Positions 18,047 through 26,330 of a DNA stretch of 64,000 bases are shown here, piece by piece. The stretch's first letter is position 1; each line of letters opens with the position of its first letter. The notes beneath the pieces are model-generated. The model searched no databases. It was not told the DNA's origin and was given only the letters and a program-made list of their open reading frames with translations. Origin of the DNA: Candidatus Thermofonsia Clade 1 bacterium (lineage in GTDB: Bacteria; Chloroflexota; Anaerolineae; Aggregatilineales; UBA2796); assembly GCA_002794705.1 (NCBI GenBank), contig PGTK01000008.1, positions 1 to 64,000 of the forward strand, in the 5' to 3' direction. The position numbers and the translations under genes are program-made.

Positions 18047-19423
18047 TTATGGCACGAACGGCGGCTGGTCGTCGGCTAGAATTGCGCTCAGATTGTAGTA
18101 ATTGGCGATGCAAGCGTTCGTCCAGTGGTTCGGATCGTCGGTCAGGTCTTCAAGCTCGAAGGTGCCATGAAAAGAGCGCACACGGACACTCTCTGCACCA
18201 CTGAGCGCACGCAGATAAGCATCGCGCTCATCCCATGCAGCAGCATAGGCGGCTTGGCGCTGCAAAGCTTGCAAGGTGATTGGCATACCGTTTAGTGTGA
18301 CGCCTATCACCAAAATGACCGCAGCAATCTGTGCATAGCGAGGCAAATAGCCCAGTGGCGGTTGGTCTGCACGTACAAGCAAGCCAAGCAAATAGCCGAA
18401 TGCAGCCAAGGCGCATAACAAACTCCATAGCGGGATTGTCCAGCCACGCGATGGGGGTAGGAGAGCAAAGGTATACAAACTTGGCATGAGTGCGACTACA
18501 GCACTTCCAATAGCAAGAATAAAAAGTCCGATTAACCCAACGACAATTATTTTTCTATTAATTTGCTTTCCGAAGTGAAAAGCAAAAATTGCAGGGATTA
18601 ACAGTAGAGCCAGTGTACCAAAGGGCACGTTCAGAAACGCGCGGTGTAGCGAGAGTCTGAGCGCTGCTGGCAACACGCTAAGCGCCCTTCCTAAATCGAA
18701 GATGGCTGGGCTTGCCGCAATGCGGTTCGCGTTACCCGGTGCAATTGAAACAATTGCAAAGCTAATCAACGCGCCCAATAAACTGCTTACAAGTTGCCAG
18801 CGAATTGTTTTATGACGCATAGTAAGCAGTAGAAGCGAGCCTAGCCAAAAAATCTGCACACCTGTGAAACTTGGGTTGAAGCCTGCCAAGATAAAGTTAA
18901 AAACGAAGAAAATCAGCACACCCCATGGTGATTTCAGGCGACCCAGCCATAAGACGTTTAGCAACATCCCGACGAGCGGCAGCGTATATGGCACTGCAGC
19001 AGTGTACCAAAAAAGTGCTTGATGTAAGCTGGGCAAGGTGTATATAAAAACTGCGAAAAGCAAAAATGCAATTGCTCCGCTTATTAAAGACTCATCGTTG
19101 ACCGATACATGCATGAGAAGTCTGCGCACAGCGAGATAGAGCAACCACAGCCACATAACAAGCATCAGGAGAATAGGAAGAGCTATGAACTGTGGACTAG
19201 GTATCAGCCCCTGCAAGGCTAAGCTTGAAAAAGTGCCTGTCCAGCTCGTGTATACAAACACAATAAAGCCCCACCAACCTAGTTGCATCGAGGAATTTTT
19301 CATGCAGTAGTCATCGGCAATGTAGCGCGCAAAATTGCTCCCCCAAGCAACAACTCCCAGTGGAAGAATACCAGCTGCAATGATGAGCAGTAATGCCCAG
19401 CGTTGGTTCACCCTAGCGCTCAT
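18047..19423 (-). CDS. Polytopic membrane protein, DUF6056-like
   Basis: A 458-residue protein with about ten to twelve helices. The first periplasmic loop reads NFARYIADDYCM, the D-D-Y/F-C motif of DUF6056-type GT-C-like proteins, and is followed by TSWTGTFSSLALQGL. The C-terminal soluble segment (about 410-458) is short. By the D-D motif it could be a lipid-linked sugar transferase, but the family has no settled activity. Codon use is distinctly more AT-rich than in the neighbours (many TTT, ATT and AAA codons), especially around 18480-19120, consistent with an envelope gene of foreign origin. It overlaps lgt by 11 bases and is probably transcribed with it. Confidence 0.65.
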   Translation of the reverse strand: MSARVNQRWALLLIIAAGILPLGVVAWGSNFARYIADDYCMKNSSMQLGWWGFIVFVYTSWTGTFSSLALQGLIPSPQFIALPILLMLVMWLWLLYLAVRRLLMHVSVNDESLISGAIAFLLFAVFIYTLPSLHQALFWYTAAVPYTLPLVGMLLNVLWLGRLKSPWGVLIFFVFNFILAGFNPSFTGVQIFWLGSLLLLTMRHKTIRWQLVSSLLGALISFAIVSIAPGNANRIAASPAIFDLGRALSVLPAALRLSLHRAFLNVPFGTLALLLIPAIFAFHFGKQINRKIIVVGLIGLFILAIGSAVVALMPSLYTFALLPPSRGWTIPLWSLLCALAAFGYLLGLLVRADQPPLGYLPRYAQIAAVILVIGVTLNGMPITLQALQRQAAYAAAWDERDAYLRALSGAESVRVRSFHGTFELEDLTDDPNHWTNACIANYYNLSAILADDQPPFVP

Positions 19424-20243
19424 GGATAGTCTCCTGAATTGAAAGCGTGCGTCTATGCCAAAATACCAAAAGAGCTACTGCCACGCCCGCTGCCACTAGC
19501 GAGACAATCTGGGCAGTGGTGAGCGCAGGAATGCCCTGAATGCCGTGACTATCTAAGCGCAGGAAGTCCAGCAGAAAGCGAATTGTGGCGTAAGAAATGA
19601 TGTAGAGCAGCGTGATCGTCCCGTGCCGTGCCTGATCGCGCCAGCGCCACGCCAAGCCGATCAAGATCAGCGCCGTGCCAAGCATCCAAAGCGACTCATA
19701 CAGGAAAAGCGGATGAAAGCGCTCAAACGCCTCATAGCCGCGCAGCCGATGCTCAGGTGCGATGGAGATCGCCCATGGCAGGTTAGTTGGCGCGCCATAC
19801 AGCTCTTGATTGACGAAGTTGCCCCAGCGCCCGATTGCTTGCCCGATTGCCATGCTAGGCGCCACAAGGTCTAACCAGCGCAGGAGCGGCTGCTTCTGCC
19901 GCCGTGCGTACAGCCATATGCCCAAAATGCCGCCTGCAATGCCGCCATAAATGCCCAAGCCGCCGTTCCAGATGGCGAATATCTGCAGCGGATTTTCAAG
20001 GTAGTACTGTGTGGTCAGTCCGCTGGCAGGCGAGGGTGTCAGGACGTGATAGAGCCGTGCGCCGATCAAGCCGGGGATGATCGCCCACGTCAGCCCATCC
20101 CAGATGTACTTGGGATCGAGACCGAATTTTGGCGCACGGCGCGAGGCGAGGTAGGCGCCCACTACCATGCCGCCGATCAAGATCAAGGCGTAGAAACGGA
20201 TGTAGAGCGGTCCGAGATGAATGCCGTAGGCGTCTATGAACAT
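19413..20243 (-). CDS. lgt: Prolipoprotein diacylglyceryl transferase
   Basis: Lgt transfers diacylglycerol from phosphatidylglycerol to the lipobox Cys of prolipoproteins in the inner membrane. The 276-residue protein has seven helices and the signature IGRWGNFVNQELYG (about 137-150). It also has YIRFYAL at the start, IGARLYHVL (60-68) and IWNGGLGIYGGIAGG (91-105); the His of the usual loop is Tyr here, as in many Gram-positive-type enzymes. ATG 20243 fits the family; the upstream extension would run past a TAGAAT -10 element. Lipoprotein substrates occur in this window (the GH13 enzyme and the lipoprotein at the right edge). Confidence 0.94.
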   Translation of the reverse strand: MFIDAYGIHLGPLYIRFYALILIGGMVVGAYLASRRAPKFGLDPKYIWDGLTWAIIPGLIGARLYHVLTPSPASGLTTQYYLENPLQIFAIWNGGLGIYGGIAGGILGIWLYARRQKQPLLRWLDLVAPSMAIGQAIGRWGNFVNQELYGAPTNLPWAISIAPEHRLRGYEAFERFHPLFLYESLWMLGTALILIGLAWRWRDQARHGTITLLYIISYATIRFLLDFLRLDSHGIQGIPALTTAQIVSLVAAGVAVALLVFWHRRTLSIQETIHER

Positions 20244-20275
20244 GCTCAAGTCTCTGTGCGATGTACAACGCACCT

Positions 20276-20281
20276 ATTCTA
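20276..20281 (-). promoter_or_regulatory. -10 element of lgt
   Basis: TAGAAT on the minus strand, 33 nt before ATG 20243. No convincing -35 box. Confidence 0.35.
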
Positions 20282-20339
20282 GCGCGCTGAGCCGCTCTGC
20301 GCTACCATTGGCGCGCATATCGCACAAACTGAGGATCGC

Positions 20340-20900
20340 ATGGGACTAAAAGCAGACCGCTGGATACGCCATATGGCGCAACAGCACGGCATGATCGCGC
20401 CTTTTGTGCCAGAGCAAGTGCGCGCTAACGTGATCAGCTACGGACTCTCCAGCTACGGCTATGATATCCGCATTGCCGATGAATTCCGCATCTTCACGCC
20501 CAATCCGTATAACACTGTGGTTGACCCAAAGGCAATGGATGAGCGTTCAATGGTCGTTTTTCGCGGTGAGCGCTGCATCATCCCGCCCAATTCCTTCGCA
20601 CTCGGACGCACTGTGGAGTACTTCCGAATGCCGCCTGATACCCTCGGCATTGTGATGGGCAAAAGCACCTATGCGCGCTGCGGCTTGGTGCTGAACGTCA
20701 CGCCGCTTGAGCCAGCTTGGGAGGGCTATGTGACGCTTGAAATTTCTAACACCACGCCGCTCCCTGCCGTGATCTACGCTAATGAAGGCATCGGACAGGT
20801 GCTATTTTTTCAGGGCGATGAGGTCTGTGATGTGAACTACGCGCAGCGCAAGGGCAAGTATCAGGGTCAGACGGGCGTGACCTTGCCGCGTGTAGACTGA
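20340..20900 (+). CDS. dcd: dCTP deaminase
   Basis: Dcd converts dCTP to dUTP for thymidylate synthesis. The 186-residue protein carries [13 protein letters not shown] (33-45), [40 protein letters not shown] (with the Ser/Arg pair of the active site near 109 and 113), and the catalytic Glu at about 134 in [14 protein letters not shown]. The trimer C-terminus ends [13 protein letters not shown]. It lacks an obvious mark of the bifunctional Dcd-Dut form. GAGGA precedes ATG 20340. The stop codon lies within a stem-loop. Confidence 0.94.
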   Translation: MGLKADRWIRHMAQQHGMIAPFVPEQVRANVISYGLSSYGYDIRIADEFRIFTPNPYNTVVDPKAMDERSMVVFRGERCIIPPNSFALGRTVEYFRMPPDTLGIVMGKSTYARCGLVLNVTPLEPAWEGYVTLEISNTTPLPAVIYANEGIGQVLFFQGDEVCDVNYAQRKGKYQGQTGVTLPRVD

Positions 20901-20914
20901 CTCTACACGCGGCA
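20884..20914. terminator. Stem-loop across the dcd stop codon (bidirectional terminator candidate)
   Basis: A perfect 13-bp stem TGCCGCGTGTAGA / TCTACACGCGGCA with 5-nt loop CTGAC; the stop TGA begins in the loop. There is no T-run on either strand. It lies between convergent dcd and argG, so it may end both transcripts or protect their 3' ends. Confidence 0.55.
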
Positions 20915-20926
20915 CGCCATGTAGCG

Positions 20927-22201
20927 CTAATCGCGTTTGAAACGGCTGTAATCGGGCGCGGCGTAGCGGCTGCGTCCGCCGCCTTCGAGGGCGATCAGCG
21001 CCTCGATCTTGTTGGGCAAGCCGAACAGGTTAATGAAGCCTTCCGCGTCCTGCTGATCGTAGATATCCATGCGCCCGAATGAGGCGTAATCCTCGCGGTA
21101 CAGGCTGAACGGTGAGCGCCGCCCGCTGACGATCACGTTGCCCTTGTAGAGTTCAAGGCGCACATCGCCCGTCATGTTGCGCTGAGTCACGTTCACAAAG
21201 GCATCCAGCGCCTCGCGCAGCGGACTGAACCACTGTCCGTTGTAGACCAATTCAGCGTACTTGATCGCTAACTGGAGCTTCATATGCAGCGTCGCCTTGT
21301 CCAGACAGATGCTCTCCAGCGCTTGGTGCGCTTTGTAGAGGATCGTGCCGCCCGGAGTCTCGTAGACGCCGCGCGACTTCATGCCCACCAAGCGATTCTC
21401 AACCATGTCCACGCGCCCGATCCCGTGCTTGGCGCCCAGATCGTTCAGCGTCATGAACAGGTCAAGGATATCCATAGGCGCGCCGTCGAGCGCTACGGGT
21501 GTGCCTTCCTTAAAGCTGATCTCAATGGACTCCGTATGATCGGGCGCCGCCTGCGGACTTGCTGTCAGCACGAACATGCTCTCTTCGGGCTTTGCCCACG
21601 GATTCTCTAGCAAGCCGCCCTCATGACTCATGTGGAACAGGTTGCGGTCGCGGCTGTAGATAGACTTGAGCGTCGCGCTGACAGGAATGCCGCGCTCTTC
21701 GGCGTATTCGACGGCGTCTTCGCGGCTGCGAATGAACCATTTCTCATCCCGCCATGGCGCAATGATGCCCAGCTTGGGATTGAGCGCCATCACGCTGACC
21801 TCAAAGCGCACCTGATCGTTGCCCTTGCCCGTGGCGCCGTGCGCGACCGCATCCGCGCCTTCCTGCTCAGCAACCTCGACCATGTGCTTGGCAATCAGCG
21901 GGCGCGCAAAGGACGTGCCAAGCAGATACTCGCGCTCATAGATGGCGCCTGCGCGCATGGTCGGTAGGATGAAGTCGGTCAGGAATTCGCGGCGCAAATC
22001 GCGGATGATCAGCTTGCTGGCGCCGCTCCTGAGCGCCTTTTCTTCCAAGCCGTCCAGCTCTTCACCCTGACCCAAGTCCGCTGTGAAGCAGATCACTTCC
22101 ACATTGTATGTCTCGCGCAGCCAAGGCACGATCACTGAGGTGTCTAAGCCGCCGCTATAGGCAAGCACCACTTTTTTGTACTGCGGATGTTGACGAGGCA
22201 T
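20927..22201 (-). CDS. argG: Argininosuccinate synthase
   Basis: ArgG joins citrulline and aspartate with ATP, the penultimate step of arginine synthesis. The 424-residue protein has the ATP pyrophosphatase P-motif [18 protein letters not shown] (SGGLDTS at 16-22), [33 protein letters not shown], and [25 protein letters not shown] (given here in two overlapping family blocks). ATG 22201 is preferred: AAGGA lies 6 nt upstream, while an ATG six codons earlier would start inside that site. It is last in the argC-argB-argD-argG operon, 20 nt after argD. Confidence 0.96.
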   Translation of the reverse strand: MPRQHPQYKKVVLAYSGGLDTSVIVPWLRETYNVEVICFTADLGQGEELDGLEEKALRSGASKLIIRDLRREFLTDFILPTMRAGAIYEREYLLGTSFARPLIAKHMVEVAEQEGADAVAHGATGKGNDQVRFEVSVMALNPKLGIIAPWRDEKWFIRSREDAVEYAEERGIPVSATLKSIYSRDRNLFHMSHEGGLLENPWAKPEESMFVLTASPQAAPDHTESIEISFKEGTPVALDGAPMDILDLFMTLNDLGAKHGIGRVDMVENRLVGMKSRGVYETPGGTILYKAHQALESICLDKATLHMKLQLAIKYAELVYNGQWFSPLREALDAFVNVTQRNMTGDVRLELYKGNVIVSGRRSPFSLYREDYASFGRMDIYDQQDAEGFINLFGLPNKIEALIALEGGGRSRYAAPDYSRFKRD

Positions 22202-22221
22202 GTTGATTCCTTCTTTCACCC

Positions 22222-23427
22222 TTAAAGTTTTGCCAAAATTGCTGTCAGACGCTCAACGAACAGGTCGCACTCACGCTCTGTGACGATCAAGGGCGGAATC
22301 ACGCGCAAGACGTTCGTGCCAGAGCCGACTAAGAGCAAGCCGTGCGCGTAGCCCTGCTCCACTACGCTCGCCGCGAGATCGCCTGTGAACTCAATGCCCA
22401 GCATCAAGCCGCGTCCGCGCACTTCCTTGATTTTCGGGCTGTTGATCGCCGCCAAGCGCCCCTTCAAATAGCTCCCGACGCGCCGCACGTGCGCAAGGAA
22501 CTCAGGCGCGCTGATCCGATCAAAAACGTAGTTTGCCACAGCCGTGATCAGCGGACTGCCCGCAAAGGTGCTGCCGTGATCGCCGTAGGTCAGTGCGCTT
22601 GCCACGCGCTCAGTCGCTAGGAGCGCGCCAATGGGCAAGCCGCCCGCCAGTGGCTTAGCAAGGGTCATCATATCCGGCTGGACGCCGCTGGCTGTGTGCG
22701 CCCACAGATCGCCTGTGCGCCCCAGACCGCACTGCACCTCATCGAAGACCAGCAACGCGCCCACCTGATCGCAGCGCGCCCGCAGCGCCCGCAAGAAAGC
22801 AGCGGACGCCTCATGAATGCCGCCCTCGCCCTGAATCGGCTCGATGAAGACGGCGCAAGCGCGCTCTGTGATCTGCTCTAGCGCCGCCTGATCGTTGAAC
22901 GGCAAGACCAGCACATCGGGCATCAGCGGGCGGAACGGCGCCTGATACGCCTCTTTCGGCGTCAGCGCGAGCGATCCCATAGTGCGCCCGTGAAAGGCGT
23001 GATCAAAGCAGACGATCTGTGTTTTCTCAGCCGTGTTGAAAGTGACGCGGGCGTATTTGCGCGCAAACTTGATCGCCGCCTCGTTCGCCTCAGTGCCGCT
23101 GTTCGTAAAAAAGACGCGGTCAGCGAAACTGTGCGCCGTCAAGCGCTCTGCCAGCTTGATCTGCGGCAGCGTGTAGTACAAGTTGCTGGTGTGGATCAGC
23201 TTCCCTGCTTGCTCTGCCAAAACAGCCGCAATGCCTGCATCCGCATGACCGAGCGCATTCACGGCAATACCTGCTGCGAAGTCAAAGTACTCGCGTCCCT
23301 CTGTATCCCACACTTGGACGCCGCGCCCGTGCGAAAGCACTATCGCTGGACGCTTATAGGTCTTAGCGATGTGCGCCTCGCCAAGCGCGATGATCTCGGC
23401 TGCTGTTAAATCGCGTGTGATCTCCAT
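22222..23427 (-). CDS. argD: Acetylornithine aminotransferase
   Basis: A class-III PLP aminotransferase of 401 residues that makes N-acetylornithine from the semialdehyde and glutamate. Motifs: [14 protein letters not shown] near the N-terminus, [33 protein letters not shown], the cofactor-binding Asp in [15 protein letters not shown], and the Schiff-base Lys in [18 protein letters not shown]. The family also contains succinylornithine, ornithine and LysJ-type enzymes; the operon of argB, argC and argG makes ArgD the best reading. It starts at ATG 23427, 21 nt after argB. Confidence 0.93.
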   Translation of the reverse strand: MEITRDLTAAEIIALGEAHIAKTYKRPAIVLSHGRGVQVWDTEGREYFDFAAGIAVNALGHADAGIAAVLAEQAGKLIHTSNLYYTLPQIKLAERLTAHSFADRVFFTNSGTEANEAAIKFARKYARVTFNTAEKTQIVCFDHAFHGRTMGSLALTPKEAYQAPFRPLMPDVLVLPFNDQAALEQITERACAVFIEPIQGEGGIHEASAAFLRALRARCDQVGALLVFDEVQCGLGRTGDLWAHTASGVQPDMMTLAKPLAGGLPIGALLATERVASALTYGDHGSTFAGSPLITAVANYVFDRISAPEFLAHVRRVGSYLKGRLAAINSPKIKEVRGRGLMLGIEFTGDLAASVVEQGYAHGLLLVGSGTNVLRVIPPLIVTERECDLFVERLTAILAKL

Positions 23428-23448
23428 TTCCTTACCTTTCTCCCCTCT

Positions 23449-24192
23449 CTAGGCTGTGATCAGCGTTCCCATGCCGTTGGAAAGTCCGTATACATCTGTG
23501 ATGCGCGCCGCGCTCACGCCGGCTGAGAGCGCCTCTAGCGCTGCGCGCAGCTTGACCGCCATGCCGCCACTTGCAACGCCCGTTGCAATGAGCGACTCCG
23601 CCTCGGCGCGCCTCAGCGCTGGCACAACCGCGCCCTCGTGCAGCACGCCTGCCACATCTGTCAAAAAAATGACCTGTGCAGCGCCTATTGCCGCTGCAAT
23701 CGCGCCCGCCGCCTGATCGGCGTTGATGTTGTGCAAGCCGCCATCATCAGCAAGGGCAATCGGCGCGACCACAGGCACGACTCCTGCGCTGAGCACCTCA
23801 GACAGCACCTCAGTGCGCACTGTGTGTATCACGCCTACGCGCCCAAGATCGCCTTCAGGATGCTGCAGCGGACGTGAGCGCAGCACGCCGCGATCCGCGC
23901 CGTGAAAGCCCTGCGCCTCCACGCCCTCGCGCACGAGTGCCGCCACGAGGTTGACGTTCGCCTCGCCGATCAGCGCCATTGCCACGAGCGCCATAGTCTG
24001 TTCGTCGGTCACGCGCAGACCGCCGATGGTGCGCGGCTGAATGCCGAAAGCGGTCTGCAGGCGGCTGATTGCCTTGCCGCCGCCATGCACGAGGATCGGC
24101 GGCGCGGGAAGGGTCTTGAGATGGGCGGCGAGCGCGCTCAGATAGGCGCTATCTTCCAGTGGCGCGCCGCCAATTTTGTAGAGCGTCACCAT
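23449..24192 (-). CDS. argB: Acetylglutamate kinase
   Basis: An amino-acid kinase of 247 residues beginning MVTLYKIGGAPLED. Motifs: ILVHGGGKAISR, GLRVTDEQTMALVAMALIGEANVNLVA, AQGFHGADRGVL, HNINADQAAGAIAAAIGA, IFLTDVAGVL and the C-terminal GGMAVKLRAALEAL. NINADQAAGA favours N-acetylglutamate over the LysW-linked substrate of LysZ, but no LysW protein is near to test this. ATG 24192 is used; a longer in-frame reading would enter argC. The N-terminus is short, lacking the extra helix of hexameric, arginine-inhibited ArgB enzymes. This may mean that control lies elsewhere, notably in the attenuator upstream of argC. Confidence 0.9.
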   Translation of the reverse strand: MVTLYKIGGAPLEDSAYLSALAAHLKTLPAPPILVHGGGKAISRLQTAFGIQPRTIGGLRVTDEQTMALVAMALIGEANVNLVAALVREGVEAQGFHGADRGVLRSRPLQHPEGDLGRVGVIHTVRTEVLSEVLSAGVVPVVAPIALADDGGLHNINADQAAGAIAAAIGAAQVIFLTDVAGVLHEGAVVPALRRAEAESLIATGVASGGMAVKLRAALEALSAGVSAARITDVYGLSNGMGTLITA

Positions 24193-24199
24193 AAGCGCC

Positions 24200-25228
24200 T
24201 CAGAGCAGTCCCGTTGTCTCTGGCAAGCCGAACATGATGTTGAAATTCTGGAGCGCCTGCGCGGAAGCGCCCTTGCGCAAGTTGTCAATCGCACAGGTCA
24301 GGATGAGCGTGTTGCCTTGACCCGCGCTCACGCCGATTACAGCGCCATTGCGATGGGCTGCCTCACGGATGCGCGCCGCTCTGCCCAGTGAATGCAAAGC
24401 GATTAGCGGCTCAGCGCTGTAAACAGTTTGATACTCAGCGTAGACGCGCTCTAGCGTCCATTCGGGCTTGAGCGTGGCATAGACCGTTGCCAACAAGCCG
24501 ACATCGAGCGGCACAAGGTGCGGCGCGAAGATCAGCGCCCCGCAATCGGGCTGCAATTTGCCCAACATCTGTTCGATCTCTGGCACGTGGCGATGTACCC
24601 GCCCGATGTTATACGGCTTCACATCGCCGTACACTTCGCAGAACATGGACTCAGGCTTTGGCTCTCTACCTGCGCCTGAGACGCCCGTCTTGGTATCGGC
24701 AATGATCGGCGCACTGCTGAGCGCGCCCGCCCGCGCCAATGGATAGAGCGCTAACAGCACAGCGGTCACGTGGCAGCCCGGATTGGCGATGTAGGGCGCA
24801 TTGTGCAGCGCTGAGCGCGTGATCTCAGGCAAGCCGTAGGGCGCGGGCAAGAGCTGCGGCGCGGGATGCGGCATTTTATAGGTCTGTTCGTAGAGCGCGG
24901 CTGACTCGAGGCGCAGATCGGCGCTCAGATCGATCACGCGAACGCCCGCCGCGACTGCCTTCGCCGCCACACCACCTGAGACGCCGTTCGGCAAGCACAG
25001 GAAGACCGCGTCCACGCTCTCTAGCGGCGCGGAATCGGCGGGGATGAGCGGCGTGCCGTCTTCAAGGGCGCGCTCACGCTCGGAGGTGGCAAATTGCAAA
25101 TTGACGTGCGGATGCTCGCGCAGCAATTCAATCAAGAGCTGACCGGTATAGCCCGTGGCGCCAAACACGCCGACTCGCAGCGTCTGGGTTGTAACATTGG
25201 GCAATGTCTCAAGATGAGCGTGCGTCAA
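24200..25228 (-). CDS. argC: N-acetyl-gamma-glutamyl-phosphate reductase
   Basis: A 342-residue NADP-dependent enzyme that reduces acetylglutamyl phosphate to the semialdehyde. The nucleotide loop is RVGVFGATGYTGQLL (18-32) and the active-site Cys is C152 in YIANPGCHVTAVLLALYPL. TKTGVSGAGR and GDVKPYNIGRVHRHVPEIEQML are further signatures. The start is TTG 25228, backed by GGGAGGAA 4-8 nt upstream; no ATG fits as well. It is first in the arginine operon and lies directly behind the leader peptide and attenuator at 25264-25430. Confidence 0.94.
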   Translation of the reverse strand: MTHAHLETLPNVTTQTLRVGVFGATGYTGQLLIELLREHPHVNLQFATSERERALEDGTPLIPADSAPLESVDAVFLCLPNGVSGGVAAKAVAAGVRVIDLSADLRLESAALYEQTYKMPHPAPQLLPAPYGLPEITRSALHNAPYIANPGCHVTAVLLALYPLARAGALSSAPIIADTKTGVSGAGREPKPESMFCEVYGDVKPYNIGRVHRHVPEIEQMLGKLQPDCGALIFAPHLVPLDVGLLATVYATLKPEWTLERVYAEYQTVYSAEPLIALHSLGRAARIREAAHRNGAVIGVSAGQGNTLILTCAIDNLRKGASAQALQNFNIMFGLPETTGLL

Positions 25229-25263
25229 ATTTCCTCCCTCTCATGTACTCAGGTGCGATGCAT

Positions 25264-25302
25264 AAAAAAAGCCCCTCAGACCTGTTAGAGTCTGAAGGGC
25301 TT
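25264..25302 (-). terminator. Intrinsic terminator of the arg attenuator
   Basis: On the minus strand, arm AAGCCCTTCAGAC (25290-25302) pairs over 13 bp, with one G-U, with GTCTGAGGGGCTT (25269-25281). The loop is 8 nt and the U-tract is 25264-25270. It lies between the leader peptide and argC, not after a gene, which marks it as an attenuator. Confidence 0.93.
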
Positions 25303-25356
25303 GCGCATTGCTTTTCCGCTAAGCGTAGCGCAATGTCCATCCAGACTTATGTCTGG
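25289..25356 (-). promoter_or_regulatory. Alternative hairpins of the arg attenuator
   Basis: Segment A, CCAGAC (25351-25356), pairs with segment B, GTCTGG (25341-25346). B extended, AGTCTGGA (25340-25347), can pair instead with TTCAGACT (25289-25296), which is part of the terminator's 5' arm (segment C). A:B with C:D gives termination; B:C gives read-through. In addition, GCTTTTCCGC in leader codons 6-9 (25378-25387) is a perfect 10-bp complement of GCGGAAAAGC at 25310-25319. The Arg codons 9-14 and 17 lie on or just before segment A, as expected for ribosome-stalling control. Confidence 0.75.
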
Positions 25357-25402
25357 TGGCGCGGCGGCTACGGCGGCGCGGAAAAGCGTGAACGCGAATC
25401 AT
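25319..25402 (-). CDS. Arginine-rich leader peptide of the arg operon
   Basis: A 27-codon reading frame starting at ATG 25402, sequence beginning MIRVHAFPRRRSRRATRHKS and ending GWTLRYA. Eight of 27 residues are Arg, six of them within codons 9-17. GAGGA lies about 10 nt before the ATG, and a TATAAT box sits just upstream, giving a leader of only about 16 nt. The stop codon (25319-25321) comes 17 nt before the terminator stem. As in his, trp and leu leaders, the end product of the operon is the amino acid enriched in the peptide. It probably has no function as a protein. The interpretation is inference from strongly consistent structure. Confidence 0.82.
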   Translation of the reverse strand: MIRVHAFPRRRSRRATRHKSGWTLRYA

Positions 25403-25424
25403 GCCTCAAAGTTCCTCAGCATCC

Positions 25425-25451
25425 ATTATACATGCCGCAAGGCAGGGTCAA
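25425..25451 (-). promoter_or_regulatory. Promoter of the arg operon
   Basis: Perfect TATAAT (25425-25430) on the minus strand, with TTGACC (25446-25451) at a short 15-bp spacer. Transcription should start near 25418, just before the leader's ribosome-binding site. Confidence 0.7.
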
Positions 25452-25468
25452 TTGTGCAGAATGCACAA
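25452..25468. promoter_or_regulatory. Palindrome abutting the arg -35 box
   Basis: TTGTGCA-GAA-TGCACAA, a perfect 7-bp dyad directly upstream of the -35 box. It may bind a regulator or form a weak stem after the stop of the preceding operon. It does not match a classical ArgR box by eye. Confidence 0.4.
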
Positions 25469-25476
25469 ACTGCATC

Positions 25477-26322
25477 TCAATCTCTCATGCGCAGGCGGCG
25501 CGCCACAAAGATGATCGCAAGCAAGCCAAGCGCCAACAAGCCGATAGCGGGCAAGCTGTTAGGCGAATTGCCGCCTAAGCCGATATCGTCGAAGAAACCG
25601 CCCTCAGGCAGGACTCTGGGCGTGGGCGAAGGCGTGACAACGCCCTCTGGGGCAATCGTGACCAGCTGGAGTGGTGATATTGGCGTGCCGAGCTCAACCA
25701 AGCCGAAAGTGGGCGAAGGCGAGATAGTCACTAGCAAGCCGATGGGCGTGGGCGTGACGAAGATCGGCGTGCCGATCACCATTTCGAGCGTTGGCGAGGG
25801 CGTAGGCGTGACGGGGAGCGCTTGTGCCGTGAGCGTGAGCAGCAGGGCGGCATTCTCAGTTTGTTGCGCAAAAAGCGTACGGAAGGCCTCAGCCGTCTGC
25901 GTGATCTCCAGCGCCGAGACCTCAAAGGTCTGTGTGAGCAGGGCAATGCGCGTACCTTCCACCTCAGTCGCCTCAACATCCACAGTGGGAGTAGGCGTGG
26001 GAGACGGTGTGTTAGTGTTAGTAGGCGTATTAGTGGGCGTGCTAGTGGGCGTGGGCGTGCGCGTCCACGTCTGGGCAATGGTGGTGCGTGTGAGCGCGTC
26101 AAAGACTGCCTCATTGGTCTGCTCAATGGCTACGCGAGTTTGTTGCAACTCGCGGTTGCGGTTGCCGGCATCAATCGCGGCGATGATGATCACCACAAGA
26201 CCAACGGCGATCAAAAAGACCAGAAAAATCGCCAAAAATAGAAAAGTACGATTGCGCGGCGGCGGTGCAGGCGCCAGACCGCCATTCGCGTCAAGATCGT
26301 CTTCGCCAAACAAATTAGCCAT
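25477..26322 (-). CDS. Membrane-anchored protein with Thr/Pro-rich stalk (last gene of GlmL-like operon)
   Basis: A 281-residue protein. The acidic N-terminus (MANLFGEDDLDANGG) is cytoplasmic, followed by a strong helix (about 26-50, FLFLAIFLVFLIAVGLVVII). Then comes a helical stretch and two TPTPT-type low-complexity stalks (about 88-113 and 172-235). Near the C-terminus, LPAIGLLALGLLAIIFVARRLRMRD gives a second helix with a basic tail, resembling a cell-wall or membrane retention end without an LPxTG site. It starts 8 nt after the 369-residue gene. No family is recognised. The stalk suggests that it spans or decorates the envelope. Confidence 0.65.
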   Translation of the reverse strand: MANLFGEDDLDANGGLAPAPPPRNRTFLFLAIFLVFLIAVGLVVIIIAAIDAGNRNRELQQTRVAIEQTNEAVFDALTRTTIAQTWTRTPTPTSTPTNTPTNTNTPSPTPTPTVDVEATEVEGTRIALLTQTFEVSALEITQTAEAFRTLFAQQTENAALLLTLTAQALPVTPTPSPTLEMVIGTPIFVTPTPIGLLVTISPSPTFGLVELGTPISPLQLVTIAPEGVVTPSPTPRVLPEGGFFDDIGLGGNSPNSLPAIGLLALGLLAIIFVARRLRMRD

Positions 26323-26330
26323 ACTTCCCC

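Noticed and set aside
24193..24294. Upstream start for argB
   Set aside because: Would overlap the argC coding end, and the added residues are Arg/Ser-rich and unlike acetylglutamate kinases.
25452..25468. Palindrome next to the arg promoter as a terminator of the GlmL-like operon
   Set aside because: Loop of 3 nt and no U-tract on the minus strand; listed instead as a possible operator with low confidence.
25940..26090. GTGGGCGTG-type microrepeats as a CRISPR-like array
   Set aside because: They encode the Thr/Pro stalk of a real gene and lack spacer structure.
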